From NCBI RefSeq assembly GCF_002117145.1, contig NZ_CP008743.1:868001-932000 (forward strand): DNA of 64,000 bases, given 5' to 3'. Below the pieces are notes generated by a model. The model did no database searches and had not been told where the DNA came from. It saw nothing but the letters and a program-made list of their open reading frames with translations. The stretch comes from Candidatus Nucleicultrix amoebiphila FS5. Its GTDB lineage: Bacteria; Pseudomonadota; Alphaproteobacteria; Caedimonadales; Nucleicultricaceae. Positions 45,240 through 54,302 of this stretch are shown one piece after another; position 1 is the stretch's first letter, and every line of letters starts with the position of its first letter. Position numbers and translations under genes: made by a program.

Positions 45240-48200
45240 GTGTCGCCGTTTCCGTCCACAAAATATAAGCTTCAACGGATTTATTTGGGTAAAGGCCGCG
45301 CACAAGTTTTTTATAGAGTTCTAGTTGAGCAACATATTCTCGTGGAACTTCTTTTCTTTGATGACACGCAGAATTTTGATCCGATTTAAAATCAACAATA
45401 AGCACCCGCTCATTTTCAATGATTAATCGATCAATCTGAGCATTCACGATCTCGCCCTCCACCTTTCCAGTAAGAGGCACTTCCCCATAGCCATTCGCTT
45501 GAAACAGATGGGAAAATTTTGGATCCTTAAGAATACCATGAACTTTAGAATAAAGTTCTTGCCATTGATCCTTCATATCAAAATCTACTATCAGAAGACG
45601 CGCGGTTTCTGACCAATCTTGTTCAGGAATTGAGGGAAGTACTTCTAACAATTTATGAATAAGAAGGCCACGCTTGTAACGATGATCTTTAAGAGCGAAC
45701 TGTGTCGCTTCCTGAGAATCAAGAGCTGCAGATGGTCGTTTTGGAGGCAGCGTCCCCTGTTCAACTGTAGGCTTTATAAAAAGCCAAGCGGGCTCAGGTT
45801 CAGACTTCCTCGCAACACCCAAAGACTTCTCTTCAAACAAAGGGGTAACTTTTTGGCTCTCTCTTATTTGTAAAACGGTCCCTTCTGACAAATCAAAAGA
45901 ATGCGCTAATGGAACCAGAGCATTGGTCATCACTTCGTACCAGTTACCTTCGGCTGATGATCGTTGTCCCTCATAGCCACAAATATAAAGACGATCCTCT
46001 GCTCTTGTCATCGCAACATAAAGGAGACGATAATATTCCTCTATTTTCTTTTTTTGTAGGGCTTGCCGTAAAACAGAAGTTTGCTCTATATCCTCATCCA
46101 TTCGAGGATTCCATATCCAGCCAACAGATGAAGGTAGCCAATCTTCACGCACTTGCGGCACACGCGTTGTATCGGGCAAAAAGACAATCGGTGATTGTAA
46201 ACCCTTTGCACCATGTATAGTCATTACGCGAACTTCATTTCTGCTGTGCCCCATAAAATCACGTTTTACATCGATCTTTTGTCCTTTCATCCAATAGACA
46301 AATTTCTGCAAACTAAAGACTTCACGCTCTTCAAAATTTATTGCAAGACTGAGTAATTCCTCAATCACATCTCTGACCTCTAAACCCAAGCGTCCTTGAA
46401 ATTTTTTCCAGCCTTCGAACTCGTTAAGGATTTTGGACAAAAGACTATAAGGTCCCATAAAATCAACACTCTTTAACAACTCTCTTAGAATAGTTGATTC
46501 AAAAGAAAATTTCGGGTGCTGCTTCAAACGTTGCCAAAGACTCTCTTTCCCCCGATCAAAACACAATTCAAATATCTGTTCTTCATTCAAACCAAAGAGG
46601 GGACTTTTAAGAACACACGCCAAATGAAAATCATCTTCAGGGAGCAACAAAAATTCGCATAAAGCCAAGAGATCTTGTACAGCGATATTTTCCAAAAGTT
46701 GCAAACGATCAGCACCCGCTACAGGAATTTTATGAGATTTAAGAGCGCGAATTACTTGATATAAAAAGGAACTGCGTCTCTGCACTAAAATCATGATATC
46801 GCGCGGCTCAATAGCTCTTCCTTTTGCAGGAAGTCTCTCACCATTTTTCAACCAAGTCGAAATTTTTTTAGCAATTTGCTTAGCCAAACTATGAGAGGTA
46901 GAATTTCCCCCCTCTAACATTTCTGCCGTTGGTTTAAGGAGAGGCCAGATTTCAACTAAGCCCCCTTGCTCTTCTCGCGTACTTTCATGAAATGGAACAT
47001 TAAAAAGATTTTGAAAAGTCGCATTGACCGCTTTTAAAACAACAGGGGAAGAACGAAAAGAATGCTGTAACGTTACATCCGACCAAGTCTTTTTTATCCT
47101 ATTTGATTTTTCAGAAAAACTATCCCTTACTTTTTGAAAAATATCCGGATCTGCTCCTTGAAAACTAAAAATAGATTGTTTTTCATCACCAACAGCAAAA
47201 AGAGTACGATTGACCTCACGAGCGCCCTTACCGGCAAAGAACTCTTCGACTAAAGCTTCAACGATGGCCCACTGCTCCACATTAGTATCTTGAGCTTCAT
47301 CTACCAAAATGTGATCAATTTCTGCATCAAGCTTATAAAGAATCCAATCGCGCATATCTTGACATTGCAGTAGCCTTAGGGTGTGAGAGATCAAATCGTT
47401 ATAGTCAAGGGCAGCCGATTGCTGTTTTAAGGAAGTGTATTTCTCTCTTAATGAACTGCCAATTTTCATCAAAGCCGAAGAAATATTTTTTATAGTTTCA
47501 GCTTTTCTCATTTGCTCATAGAGTGATATTCTTTGAGCCTCTGCTTCAAATAGATCTCTAATCCCGGGATAATTTTCGGTTATTTTTTTGCTCAAAAGAC
47601 GTGCACGCTGCTGACCTTGTTGGTTCAGAAATATTTGAAAATAATCGCGTCTTCTTTGGTATAAATTTTCACTGTGCAAAATTTCCTTTAAAAGAAGAGC
47701 TCTTTTCTGATCTTCTACTCCCCCATTTATCATTATTTCAGCAGCATTTTTTAACTCTTCACCAGGGATCTCAGTATACCAAGGAAGAAGATCTTTTATG
47801 TCTAGATATTCCTTTAATGTTTTTTCACCATAAGAATGAACGTTCTTCTCAAGAGCGATTGAGGTTAGAAAATCTTTTAATTTATCAAAAGAAAATGAAA
47901 GCGCTAAAACGTCAAAATCCTTTTTATTTTTGTTCCCCTCACCTACAATATCTTCAAAAGCTTTTTCAATGAGTCCATGAGATTCAGCCTCATCAATAAC
48001 TTTAAAATGCGGAGTTATTGCGGCTTCTAAAGGAAAACGTTTTAATAAGGCTTGGCAAAAGCTATGAAGTGTTTGAATTTTAAGAGAATCTGTCCCATCA
48101 ATAATTTTGCAAAAAAGACGGCGGGCTCTTTCTAGCTGTACTTCTGATGGCTGACTACCAAAAAGAGATGTCAAATCTTTCACAACGAACTCTTCGTCCA

Positions 48201-48435
48201 TTGTCGCCCAAAGCCCCAAGCGTTCAGTCAATCGATGCAACATTTCTGCAGCAGCAGCTTTTGTGAACGTAATGCCCAAAATATGCCCAGGATCTATATT
48301 TTCTAAAAGCAGCAATAAAATTCGATCCGTCAGAATTTTAGTCTTTCCTGTCCCAGCCGACGCTGAAACCCAGACATGGGACTGCGTGTTGAGAGCCTGA
48401 CGTTGTGATGCTAAACTTAAAGAATGCTGAGCCAT
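45226..48435 (-). CDS. addA: Double-strand break repair helicase AddA
   Basis: UvrD-like helicase-nuclease that processes DNA ends for RecA, the alphaproteobacterial counterpart of RecBCD. The 1069-residue protein has Walker A SASAGTGKT (24-32), DEAQDTN near residues 375-381, further helicase motifs (GDEKQSIFSFQGA and LLYVAMTRAEDRLYI), and a C-terminal PD-(D/E)XK nuclease with VLIVDFKSD and YVAQLELYKKLV. Its first 19 bases overlap the end of addB. Confidence 0.96.
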   Translation of the reverse strand: MAQHSLSLASQRQALNTQSHVWVSASAGTGKTKILTDRILLLLLENIDPGHILGITFTKAAAAEMLHRLTERLGLWATMDEEFVVKDLTSLFGSQPSEVQLERARRLFCKIIDGTDSLKIQTLHSFCQALLKRFPLEAAITPHFKVIDEAESHGLIEKAFEDIVGEGNKNKKDFDVLALSFSFDKLKDFLTSIALEKNVHSYGEKTLKEYLDIKDLLPWYTEIPGEELKNAAEIMINGGVEDQKRALLLKEILHSENLYQRRRDYFQIFLNQQGQQRARLLSKKITENYPGIRDLFEAEAQRISLYEQMRKAETIKNISSALMKIGSSLREKYTSLKQQSAALDYNDLISHTLRLLQCQDMRDWILYKLDAEIDHILVDEAQDTNVEQWAIVEALVEEFFAGKGAREVNRTLFAVGDEKQSIFSFQGADPDIFQKVRDSFSEKSNRIKKTWSDVTLQHSFRSSPVVLKAVNATFQNLFNVPFHESTREEQGGLVEIWPLLKPTAEMLEGGNSTSHSLAKQIAKKISTWLKNGERLPAKGRAIEPRDIMILVQRRSSFLYQVIRALKSHKIPVAGADRLQLLENIAVQDLLALCEFLLLPEDDFHLACVLKSPLFGLNEEQIFELCFDRGKESLWQRLKQHPKFSFESTILRELLKSVDFMGPYSLLSKILNEFEGWKKFQGRLGLEVRDVIEELLSLAINFEEREVFSLQKFVYWMKGQKIDVKRDFMGHSRNEVRVMTIHGAKGLQSPIVFLPDTTRVPQVREDWLPSSVGWIWNPRMDEDIEQTSVLRQALQKKKIEEYYRLLYVAMTRAEDRLYICGYEGQRSSAEGNWYEVMTNALVPLAHSFDLSEGTVLQIRESQKVTPLFEEKSLGVARKSEPEPAWLFIKPTVEQGTLPPKRPSAALDSQEATQFALKDHRYKRGLLIHKLLEVLPSIPEQDWSETARLLIVDFDMKDQWQELYSKVHGILKDPKFSHLFQANGYGEVPLTGKVEGEIVNAQIDRLIIENERVLIVDFKSDQNSACHQRKEVPREYVAQLELYKKLVRGLYPNKSVEAYILWTETATLTVV

Positions 48436-51251
48436 TCTGCATTCCTTGCTAAATGTGGATAAAGAGTTTTTTCTGCTGTTAAAGGCGGGCGATAGGCCGT
48501 ACTTGGATCGTCATAGTATTCTACAAGATACCGCAAACGCTTCTGCGCTTCTTGGATAAGATGATCAACATCTCCTAACTCAACAACGGCTTCATCCTGT
48601 TCGGTCTGCAACTGCCAATATTCTAAGCCAATAACTTTGGTAGCTGACACCCTGTCGCTTAATGCTCCTCTTTGCACCAGAAGACCCTCTAACGGTAATT
48701 GTAGCGCGTTTTGTTTTTGCACTTCAGAATAGGAAGGAGCTTTGCCGGTTTTATAATCAATAAGTTTAACAGCCTGCCCTTCATGGAGTTCTAGGTGATC
48801 TATTTTTGTTGTCAGGGTAAATCCTGGGATCACTTCATTAGCCCCTTGTATTTCAGCATAAATAGCTTTTACATGTGATCGTTGCGTTATGATTTTAAGA
48901 AAATTTTCTGCAACTTTTCTAAAACGGGGCATCCAATAATAAGTGACTTTTGGATGCCGCGTGTGGGGCGCGAAAAATTCCATTCCCAAACTCTCTAAAT
49001 TTTCTAGAGTCAGATCTTTCAGTTTTGTGGACTTTTCAAGAACCTTATGGACAACTGATCCAAAAAAAGCCTCATTCAACTCTAGACCCAATTCAGAGAG
49101 AGGACGTAACTTCAGAATCTCATCCACATAAAGTCCATAAGGATCTTTACTCAAAAGATCGATTTGCGTAACACGTAGTTTTTTGGGTCTTGCACTCACT
49201 GGAGGACATGCCTTCGGGCGCTTAACTGAGACAATTTCTTTTGGCTGATCAAGGAGATGTCTCCATCCAAGCCAATTTTGCGCAGGGTATATTGTAGATT
49301 CTTTGTCGACACCTTTGAGCACAGTCTTAAGACGTAAAACCCACCGAGATGGAAAAGTAGGAGTTCCTTGAGAGCGCTGTGAACGAGACAAGTAAACTTC
49401 ATCACATTGCAAAAACTGGCAGAAATCATGAGCCATAAATCCGATATTTTGTTCAGAATCTGGTAGACCTATTTGTGTCTTCATCGTGTTACTTAGCCAG
49501 GGACTTTCTGATTTTCCCTTGGGCCAGACTCCTTCATTAAGCCCTCCTAACACCACCACATCTGGTCGCATAAGACGCGCTTCTAAAGGACCATAAATGA
49601 AAAGTCTTGGGTGATGACCCCAGGGCTGTCGAACGCGTTCAGAGGCTAAAAAGTTTTGCAAAAATCCTGGGTAATCTTCAGCGCGAAGGTCTGTAAAGTC
49701 AGATGCAGATTTTAACAAGTTCTCAAAAAAATCACGGGATGCTTGACCAATATCATCTTGCCAAAGCGAGAATCCCGTTTCATCTTGATGTCTTTTGGAA
49801 GCAGCATCACAAAACTTCACATGGACTTCGATAAGAAACTTAAGACTTGTCGCCTTCTGTTTTTGTAGTTGCCAAGCATGTTGAGCATCCTCAACAACCC
49901 GACTCCATAGTGAGTGATAGCATTCGATCCTACTAGGATCCCCCTTTAATTCTTTGCCCCTTAAATAATTTTTCTCAAAATCACGGCTTTGAGACCTGAT
50001 CAGTTTTGTAGACATCCCAAAGCGACAAAAAGGATGTTTGAGAAAACTAAGAAAAGTTACACTATCAAATTCCTTAAAGAGAAGCGCGGCTGAAAGAGCA
50101 AAGAATCGTCCATGGAGTGTTTCACACAACCTTGTTCCTGCTGAATCATCTACAGACAATCCCCAGCGACGTAAATGCACCAATACTCTTTTGGCCAAGG
50201 TACGATCCGGCGTGATCAAGGCTCCTGTTTTTTGGGGAGCTTCTAAAACTCCTCTTAAGATCATTGCCACACTTGAAGCTTCTTCTTCATCATTACTAAC
50301 CTCAAGCAACGTTATTTTTTTTAATGCCCCTTCTTCGATGAGATCTTTTGTTTTTGCATTTCTCAAGTCATAGGGATGAAATATATTTTGAAAAAGTTGC
50401 TGTCTTGAGGAAACGTTAGAACCAAGACTCCAATTTTTAATATCTGATCGTGTGATATCCATGATTTTGAGGAGTCTTGAAAGAGCATACTGGGGATGGG
50501 AATAGGGCAAACTTTGCCAATGTGCCTCATCTAAAGTGTGATCAAGGCCGGGTATCAAAATGAGGCCACGCGGCAAATCTTTAATAGATTTCAACAACCG
50601 AGCAACACTCGGGAGTGTTCCAGTTAATCCAGCCCCAATGATTGGAGTTTTGGGAGGCTCTTTCTGCCAAGACTCTGTCAATTTTTCAAGAATAATTGTA
50701 CGTCGATATGCCGGATCCATAACATTTTTTTCTTTTAGAATACGCGGCCATTTATCCGTTAAAACTTCAAAAAAATTGAGAATTTTTTGCCAATGTTCTG
50801 CATAAACTTCCGGAACAATTTTTTTGAAATTTGTAAGCTGTACTCCCTCATCTCCAGCTTCATCTAACAATTCAATCAGTGAGGACGCCAATTGCATAGC
50901 ATCATTGTAACTGACCCCTAAGATCTTTTGTCCTGCTTCATACACAAGCTTACTTAAAAGACCTAAACGAGAAAAAGCATTAACAGCTGGGACAAGATCA
51001 CGCTGATAGTGTACGGGCAGCAAATCGTTGGGAATATCTGTAATAGGAATCATTCGCGGTAAAACGATAGGATGATTTTGACTCAAACGTCCTACATTCT
51101 CCGTTAAATGGCGACACGCACGTCGGGTAGGCAGAAAAATAAGTGTCTTTGCATTATGCAAGGGATCTTGCTTGGCGCCATGAATCAAAAATTGAGACAA
51201 AGTCTCTAAAAAAGTCTCTCCTCCTGGTACATTGAATACGCCCTTATCCAT
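48417..51251 (-). CDS. addB: Double-strand break repair protein AddB
   Basis: Partner of AddA, with an inactivated helicase-like core and a second nuclease domain. The 944-residue protein contains TLIFLPTRRACRHLTE near the start, VVVLGGLNEGVWP in the middle, and a C-terminal nuclease with VKLIDYKTGKAP. The frame is open upstream to 51326, inside tsaE. I take the ATG at 51251, which overlaps the tsaE stop by eight bases and gives the family's start with FNVPGGETFLE. It is coupled to addA by overlap. Confidence 0.95.
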   Translation of the reverse strand: MDKGVFNVPGGETFLETLSQFLIHGAKQDPLHNAKTLIFLPTRRACRHLTENVGRLSQNHPIVLPRMIPITDIPNDLLPVHYQRDLVPAVNAFSRLGLLSKLVYEAGQKILGVSYNDAMQLASSLIELLDEAGDEGVQLTNFKKIVPEVYAEHWQKILNFFEVLTDKWPRILKEKNVMDPAYRRTIILEKLTESWQKEPPKTPIIGAGLTGTLPSVARLLKSIKDLPRGLILIPGLDHTLDEAHWQSLPYSHPQYALSRLLKIMDITRSDIKNWSLGSNVSSRQQLFQNIFHPYDLRNAKTKDLIEEGALKKITLLEVSNDEEEASSVAMILRGVLEAPQKTGALITPDRTLAKRVLVHLRRWGLSVDDSAGTRLCETLHGRFFALSAALLFKEFDSVTFLSFLKHPFCRFGMSTKLIRSQSRDFEKNYLRGKELKGDPSRIECYHSLWSRVVEDAQHAWQLQKQKATSLKFLIEVHVKFCDAASKRHQDETGFSLWQDDIGQASRDFFENLLKSASDFTDLRAEDYPGFLQNFLASERVRQPWGHHPRLFIYGPLEARLMRPDVVVLGGLNEGVWPKGKSESPWLSNTMKTQIGLPDSEQNIGFMAHDFCQFLQCDEVYLSRSQRSQGTPTFPSRWVLRLKTVLKGVDKESTIYPAQNWLGWRHLLDQPKEIVSVKRPKACPPVSARPKKLRVTQIDLLSKDPYGLYVDEILKLRPLSELGLELNEAFFGSVVHKVLEKSTKLKDLTLENLESLGMEFFAPHTRHPKVTYYWMPRFRKVAENFLKIITQRSHVKAIYAEIQGANEVIPGFTLTTKIDHLELHEGQAVKLIDYKTGKAPSYSEVQKQNALQLPLEGLLVQRGALSDRVSATKVIGLEYWQLQTEQDEAVVELGDVDHLIQEAQKRLRYLVEYYDDPSTAYRPPLTAEKTLYPHLARNAEWLSIL

Positions 51252-51696
51252 GAGCGTTCTCAAGTGTTTTGATTGTTTTAATCCAATGTCCTGTACCCGA
51301 AAGCTCAATACTATGATCTTGAGCATCCATAGACAAAGTTAATGTGTTGGTAAGCTCAAGTTTTGGAAGTCGTTCAGGCCATTCAATGAGCACAATCCCT
51401 CCGCCTAAAGCTTCTTCCAGACCTAATTCCCATATTTCTTCAGAATGTTTTAGACGATATAGGTCAAAATGCCAAATCAATGCTTTTGTGGATTCATAAG
51501 TTTGTACAAGAGTGAAGGTTGGACTGGGCACGTCTATCTCATGCCCCATCAGTGCGCGCACAAAACCCCTCGAAAATTCTGTTTTTCCGGCGCCTAAATC
51601 TCCCTTAAGCAAAAGCACATCTCCTGGCTGACTCTTTTCAGCCACTGCAGCAGCAAAAGCATAAAGCTCTTTTACAGAAGTGGGTTTAATACGCAT
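51244..51696 (-). CDS. tsaE: tRNA threonylcarbamoyladenosine synthesis ATPase TsaE
   Basis: ATPase that, with TsaB and TsaD, makes t6A37 in ANN-decoding tRNAs. The 150-residue protein has Walker A LKGDLGAGKTEFSRG near residues 32-46, then PSPTFTLVQTYE and HFDLYRL, the standard TsaE blocks, and VLIEWPERL. In many alphaproteobacteria amgK and murU stand between tsaE and addB; here addB follows directly with an eight-base overlap. Confidence 0.95.
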   Translation of the reverse strand: MRIKPTSVKELYAFAAAVAEKSQPGDVLLLKGDLGAGKTEFSRGFVRALMGHEIDVPSPTFTLVQTYESTKALIWHFDLYRLKHSEEIWELGLEEALGGGIVLIEWPERLPKLELTNTLTLSMDAQDHSIELSGTGHWIKTIKTLENAHG

Positions 51697-51782
51697 CGCC
51701 CTCGATCTTAAATTTGTTTCTTATTACTTCCTAGCGCCAATAAGTTGACAGCGCAAATCCAAAAATCTATGCTGCAGTATAT

Positions 51783-51865
51783 TCTCATCGGGGTGCCCAT
51801 AGGGGGCTGAGAGGTTTTCCAACCCGTGAACCTGAACCAGATAATGCTGGCGGAGGAAATTGAGA
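51783..51865 (+). promoter_or_regulatory. TPP riboswitch (THI box) in the leader of the MFS transporter gene
   Basis: The conserved core is clear: GGGGTGCCC at 51790, GGCTGAGAGG at 51805, AACCCGTGAACCTGAACCAG at 51821, then ATAATGCTGGCGGAGGAAA at 51841. The final GGAGG is also the ribosome-binding site of the gene that starts at 51865. An outer stem can form between TCTCA (51783-51787) and TGAGA (51861-51865), which would take in the first base of the ATG. TPP binding should therefore block translation initiation. The core match is certain; the outer pairing is my inference. Confidence 0.95.
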
Positions 51866-53178
51866 TGACAACCATCTATTCTGATACTATTACTTATCAT
51901 TCAAAGGTCTACGGCCGTAAACATCGCTACAGTATTATTATTGGCAATCTGCTAGAGCATTTTGATTCATCCCTTTATGGCTTTTTAGCGCCTATTTTAG
52001 GGAAACTATTTTTCCCCAATTTTTCGCCCCTTTACCAGCTGATCTTAACATACAGTGTTTTTGCAGTTACTTTTATTGCGCGACCTTTAGGCGGTGTATT
52101 TTTTAGCAAATTGACCTATCGCTATGGTCCTTTAAAGGCTCTCTCTTGGACACTTATTGGTGTTGCCCTTGCCACAGGCCTTATGGGGCTAATCCCTGGA
52201 GCAGAACAAATTGGTATCTTGGCGCCCATTCTTTTAGTAAGCACGCGCTTTTTTCAGAGTTTTTGCGCGGCTGGCGAAAATACCATTGCGGGATATTATC
52301 TTATAGAAAAATGCCAAAAGCACCAGCAAGTCCCCTTAACCAGCATTTATCAAAGCTCAACGGTTTTGGGAATCCTAGCAGCTTCGTCGTTGAGTGCTTT
52401 AATTGTCGCCTCTCCCGATTCTCAGAATTTATGGCGTATACCCTTTATTATTGGCTTTCTCGTGGGACTTTGCGGTTTGTGGATGCGATTTCAGTTAAAA
52501 GACGATCGCCCTCTCTCCGCTTTCAACATTGCCTTACCTTATGGGGCGTTCTTAAAGCGCATTAAAGCTAACTACAAACTGATTATTTGCTTTATCCCCA
52601 TTTACGGGCTTTCATATTTAACCTATTCATTTATTTTTGTTTTTTTGAATCCCTATCTTCCGCAAATCAGCTCTCTTTCTCTGCCAAGTCTTATGAACCA
52701 GTCGAGTAGTCTGCTATGGCTCGACGCCCTTATTATGCCACTGGTTGCGCTCACGATCAGGCAATTGAATTGGCAACGTGTGATGATTGGATGCGCTTTG
52801 TTATTCTTAGTAAGCACTTGCGCCCTTCTTGGCTTTTTCCAGGGGCTATCGCTTATGGAAGTCTTTATTTGGCGCGCATTGATGGTTATTGGTGGCGTTG
52901 GTTTTTCTGCTGCTTTAATTCCTTGGGCTGCTAGCATTTTTCCTGATCAAGATAAATATCTTATCCACAGTATCAGTTATGCCATCGGATCTGAGACCTT
53001 TGGACGTACGACTCCCGCCATTTGTCTTTGGATTTATAGCTTAACGAATCATCCTTCAAGCCCATTGCTCTATGTTGCAGGGGTGATCTTTATGACTTTT
53101 TGTTGTTTTGGCTATTTATATCGCACCTCAGAGAATCAATCCGTTGACGCAAGCCAGTTTTCCCTAGACAAGCTTTAG
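51865..53178 (+). CDS. MFS transporter under TPP riboswitch control, candidate thiamine importer
   Basis: A 437-residue polytopic membrane protein of the major facilitator superfamily, with about twelve membrane segments. The metabolite:H+ symporter-like features IGNLLEHFDSSLYGFLAPI (first helix) and FIARPLGGVFF (between helices 2 and 3) are present. Placement under a TPP riboswitch suggests import of thiamine or a precursor. The family alone would not tell the substrate. The start is the ATG at 51865, which uses the riboswitch GGAGG as ribosome site; an in-frame upstream ATG at 51826 lies inside the riboswitch and is rejected. Confidence 0.85.
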   Translation: MTTIYSDTITYHSKVYGRKHRYSIIIGNLLEHFDSSLYGFLAPILGKLFFPNFSPLYQLILTYSVFAVTFIARPLGGVFFSKLTYRYGPLKALSWTLIGVALATGLMGLIPGAEQIGILAPILLVSTRFFQSFCAAGENTIAGYYLIEKCQKHQQVPLTSIYQSSTVLGILAASSLSALIVASPDSQNLWRIPFIIGFLVGLCGLWMRFQLKDDRPLSAFNIALPYGAFLKRIKANYKLIICFIPIYGLSYLTYSFIFVFLNPYLPQISSLSLPSLMNQSSSLLWLDALIMPLVALTIRQLNWQRVMIGCALLFLVSTCALLGFFQGLSLMEVFIWRALMVIGGVGFSAALIPWAASIFPDQDKYLIHSISYAIGSETFGRTTPAICLWIYSLTNHPSSPLLYVAGVIFMTFCCFGYLYRTSENQSVDASQFSLDKL

Positions 53179-53228
53179 AAAAAACCATTAAGTAAGAACA
53201 TATTCACCCTTATAAATTGCGATCGTTT

Positions 53229-53825
53229 ATGGAAGAATTTTTTAAAGAATATCAATTTTTAGGCTATCTCATTGTCCTTTTGGGCTCCTTTGTTGAAGGA
53301 GAGTCGGTCGTTCTCACAGCCAGTGCTTTCTCTTATAAGGGCTATTTTTCCCTCCCCCTTCTTATGGTCATTTCCTTTTTAGGGACTTTGTTTGCTGATC
53401 AGCTTTTGTTTTACATTGGGCGTTTTTATGGCCCCAATCTTATTGAGCGTTATCCAACGCTGAAAGAAAAATCAAAGCGCGTTTTTGAACTTCTGCATAA
53501 ATACAATGTGGGATTCATTTTGTCATTTCGCTTTATTTATGGCATTCGCATCGCCAGTCCCTTAATTATCGGTGCCAGCGGTATCAGCATCAAACGCTTT
53601 ACGATTCTTAATGTGATTGCAGCCTTTATCTGGTCAGTGTTGAGCTGTTTAGCCGGGTATACTATTGGCTATTTTGCCGCTGACTTTGTTGAAGAAATGA
53701 TTATGAAGATTTTGCACTTAGAAAAAATGGCGCTGGGGATTCTTGGGGCCATTGTCGTCGTCGTTTTTGGCATTATTTATATAAAGAAAAAGTTTTTCTC
53801 ATCAAAACCAAAAAACACCAATTGA
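53229..53825 (+). CDS. DedA-family membrane protein
   Basis: DedA/SNARE-associated (VTT-domain) membrane protein; members act in membrane homeostasis and undecaprenyl-phosphate or lipid flipping. The 198-residue product has GSFVEGESVVLTASAFSYKGY near the N-terminus, DQLLFYIGRFYG and FRFIYGIRIASPLIIGASGISI as the family's re-entrant loop motifs, and several membrane segments. A TTG at 53217 is in frame; the ATG at 53229 is preferred. Neither has a clear ribosome site. The function here is inferred only from the family. Confidence 0.88.
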   Translation: MEEFFKEYQFLGYLIVLLGSFVEGESVVLTASAFSYKGYFSLPLLMVISFLGTLFADQLLFYIGRFYGPNLIERYPTLKEKSKRVFELLHKYNVGFILSFRFIYGIRIASPLIIGASGISIKRFTILNVIAAFIWSVLSCLAGYTIGYFAADFVEEMIMKILHLEKMALGILGAIVVVVFGIIYIKKKFFSSKPKNTN

Positions 53826-53868
53826 CCGACTTCTAAGAGGGCGTTACATTCCCTCCATGCTCAAAACT

Positions 53869-53942
53869 GGCCGGGTGGCAGAGTGGTTATGCAGAGGACT
53901 GCAAATCCTTGTACGTCGGTTCAATTCCGGTCCCGGCCTCCA
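53869..53942 (+). tRNA. tRNA-Cys (anticodon GCA)
   Basis: The 74-base gene folds as a cloverleaf: acceptor stem GGCCGGG pairs with CCCGGCC (53932-53938), the anticodon arm AGGACTGCAAATCCT carries GCA, and the T arm contains GGTTCAATTCC. The discriminator is T, as expected for tRNA-Cys, and CCA is encoded. It lies 44 bases after the DedA gene and 60 before tRNA-Asn. Confidence 0.97.
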
Positions 53943-54002
53943 TTTTGAGCTTGCCTTGGCTTTCTGAGTCTGCTAGAGAGCCATGTGTAAGTATAGTCGT
54001 GA

Positions 54003-54078
54003 TCCCCGGTAGCTCAGTCGGTAGAGCAAGTGGCTGTTAACCACTGGGTCGGCGGTTCGAGTCCGTCCCGGGGAGCCA
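54003..54078 (+). tRNA. tRNA-Asn (anticodon GTT)
   Basis: The 76-base gene has the acceptor stem TCCCCGG pairing with CCGGGGA (54068-54074), D arm AGCTCAGTCGGTAGAGC, anticodon GTT, T loop GTTCGAGTCC, discriminator G and encoded CCA. A GAAAAAG-CTTTTTTTC run at 54084-54099 could end transcription. The accessory Fic/AbiE island begins about 100 bases downstream. Confidence 0.97.
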
Positions 54079-54186
54079 ATCCTGAAAAAGCTTTTTTTCA
54101 CAAAAACCCAAAGTTTAAAAATTTTTAGTGCCGCATGTCGAGTCCTAAAAATAAATCAAACTCTTGTAAATTAGTCCTCTTCATTC

Positions 54187-54280
54187 CATTAACATTTTCT
54201 TTATTGTAATAAAGTGATCTTAATTGCATTAACATTTTCCTTATTGCAATAAAATGCGCTAAACTGCATTAAGAAAAGTG
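54187..54280. repeat. Tandem 40-base repeats upstream of fic, operator-like
   Basis: Two close copies of a 30-base unit start at 54187 and 54227 (CATTAACATTTTC followed by TTATTG.AATAAA), and a third, partial CATTAAG start lies at 54267, so the spacing is exactly 40 bases. Each full unit contains the dyad TTTATTGTAATAAA or TTATTGCAATAA. The array ends just before the fic start at 54303, so these are likely binding sites for a regulator. They are too few and too AT-rich to be CRISPR repeats. Confidence 0.65.
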
Positions 54281-54302
54281 TGATTGCAGGAAAGGTTACA
54301 CG

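Noticed and set aside
51826-51864. Upstream ATG for the MFS transporter
   Set aside because: It lies inside the conserved riboswitch core; the ATG at 51865 has the GGAGG ribosome site.
54187-54280. Short CRISPR array
   Set aside because: Only two full units plus a part, with short AT-rich intervals and dyads; position just before a gene fits operators.
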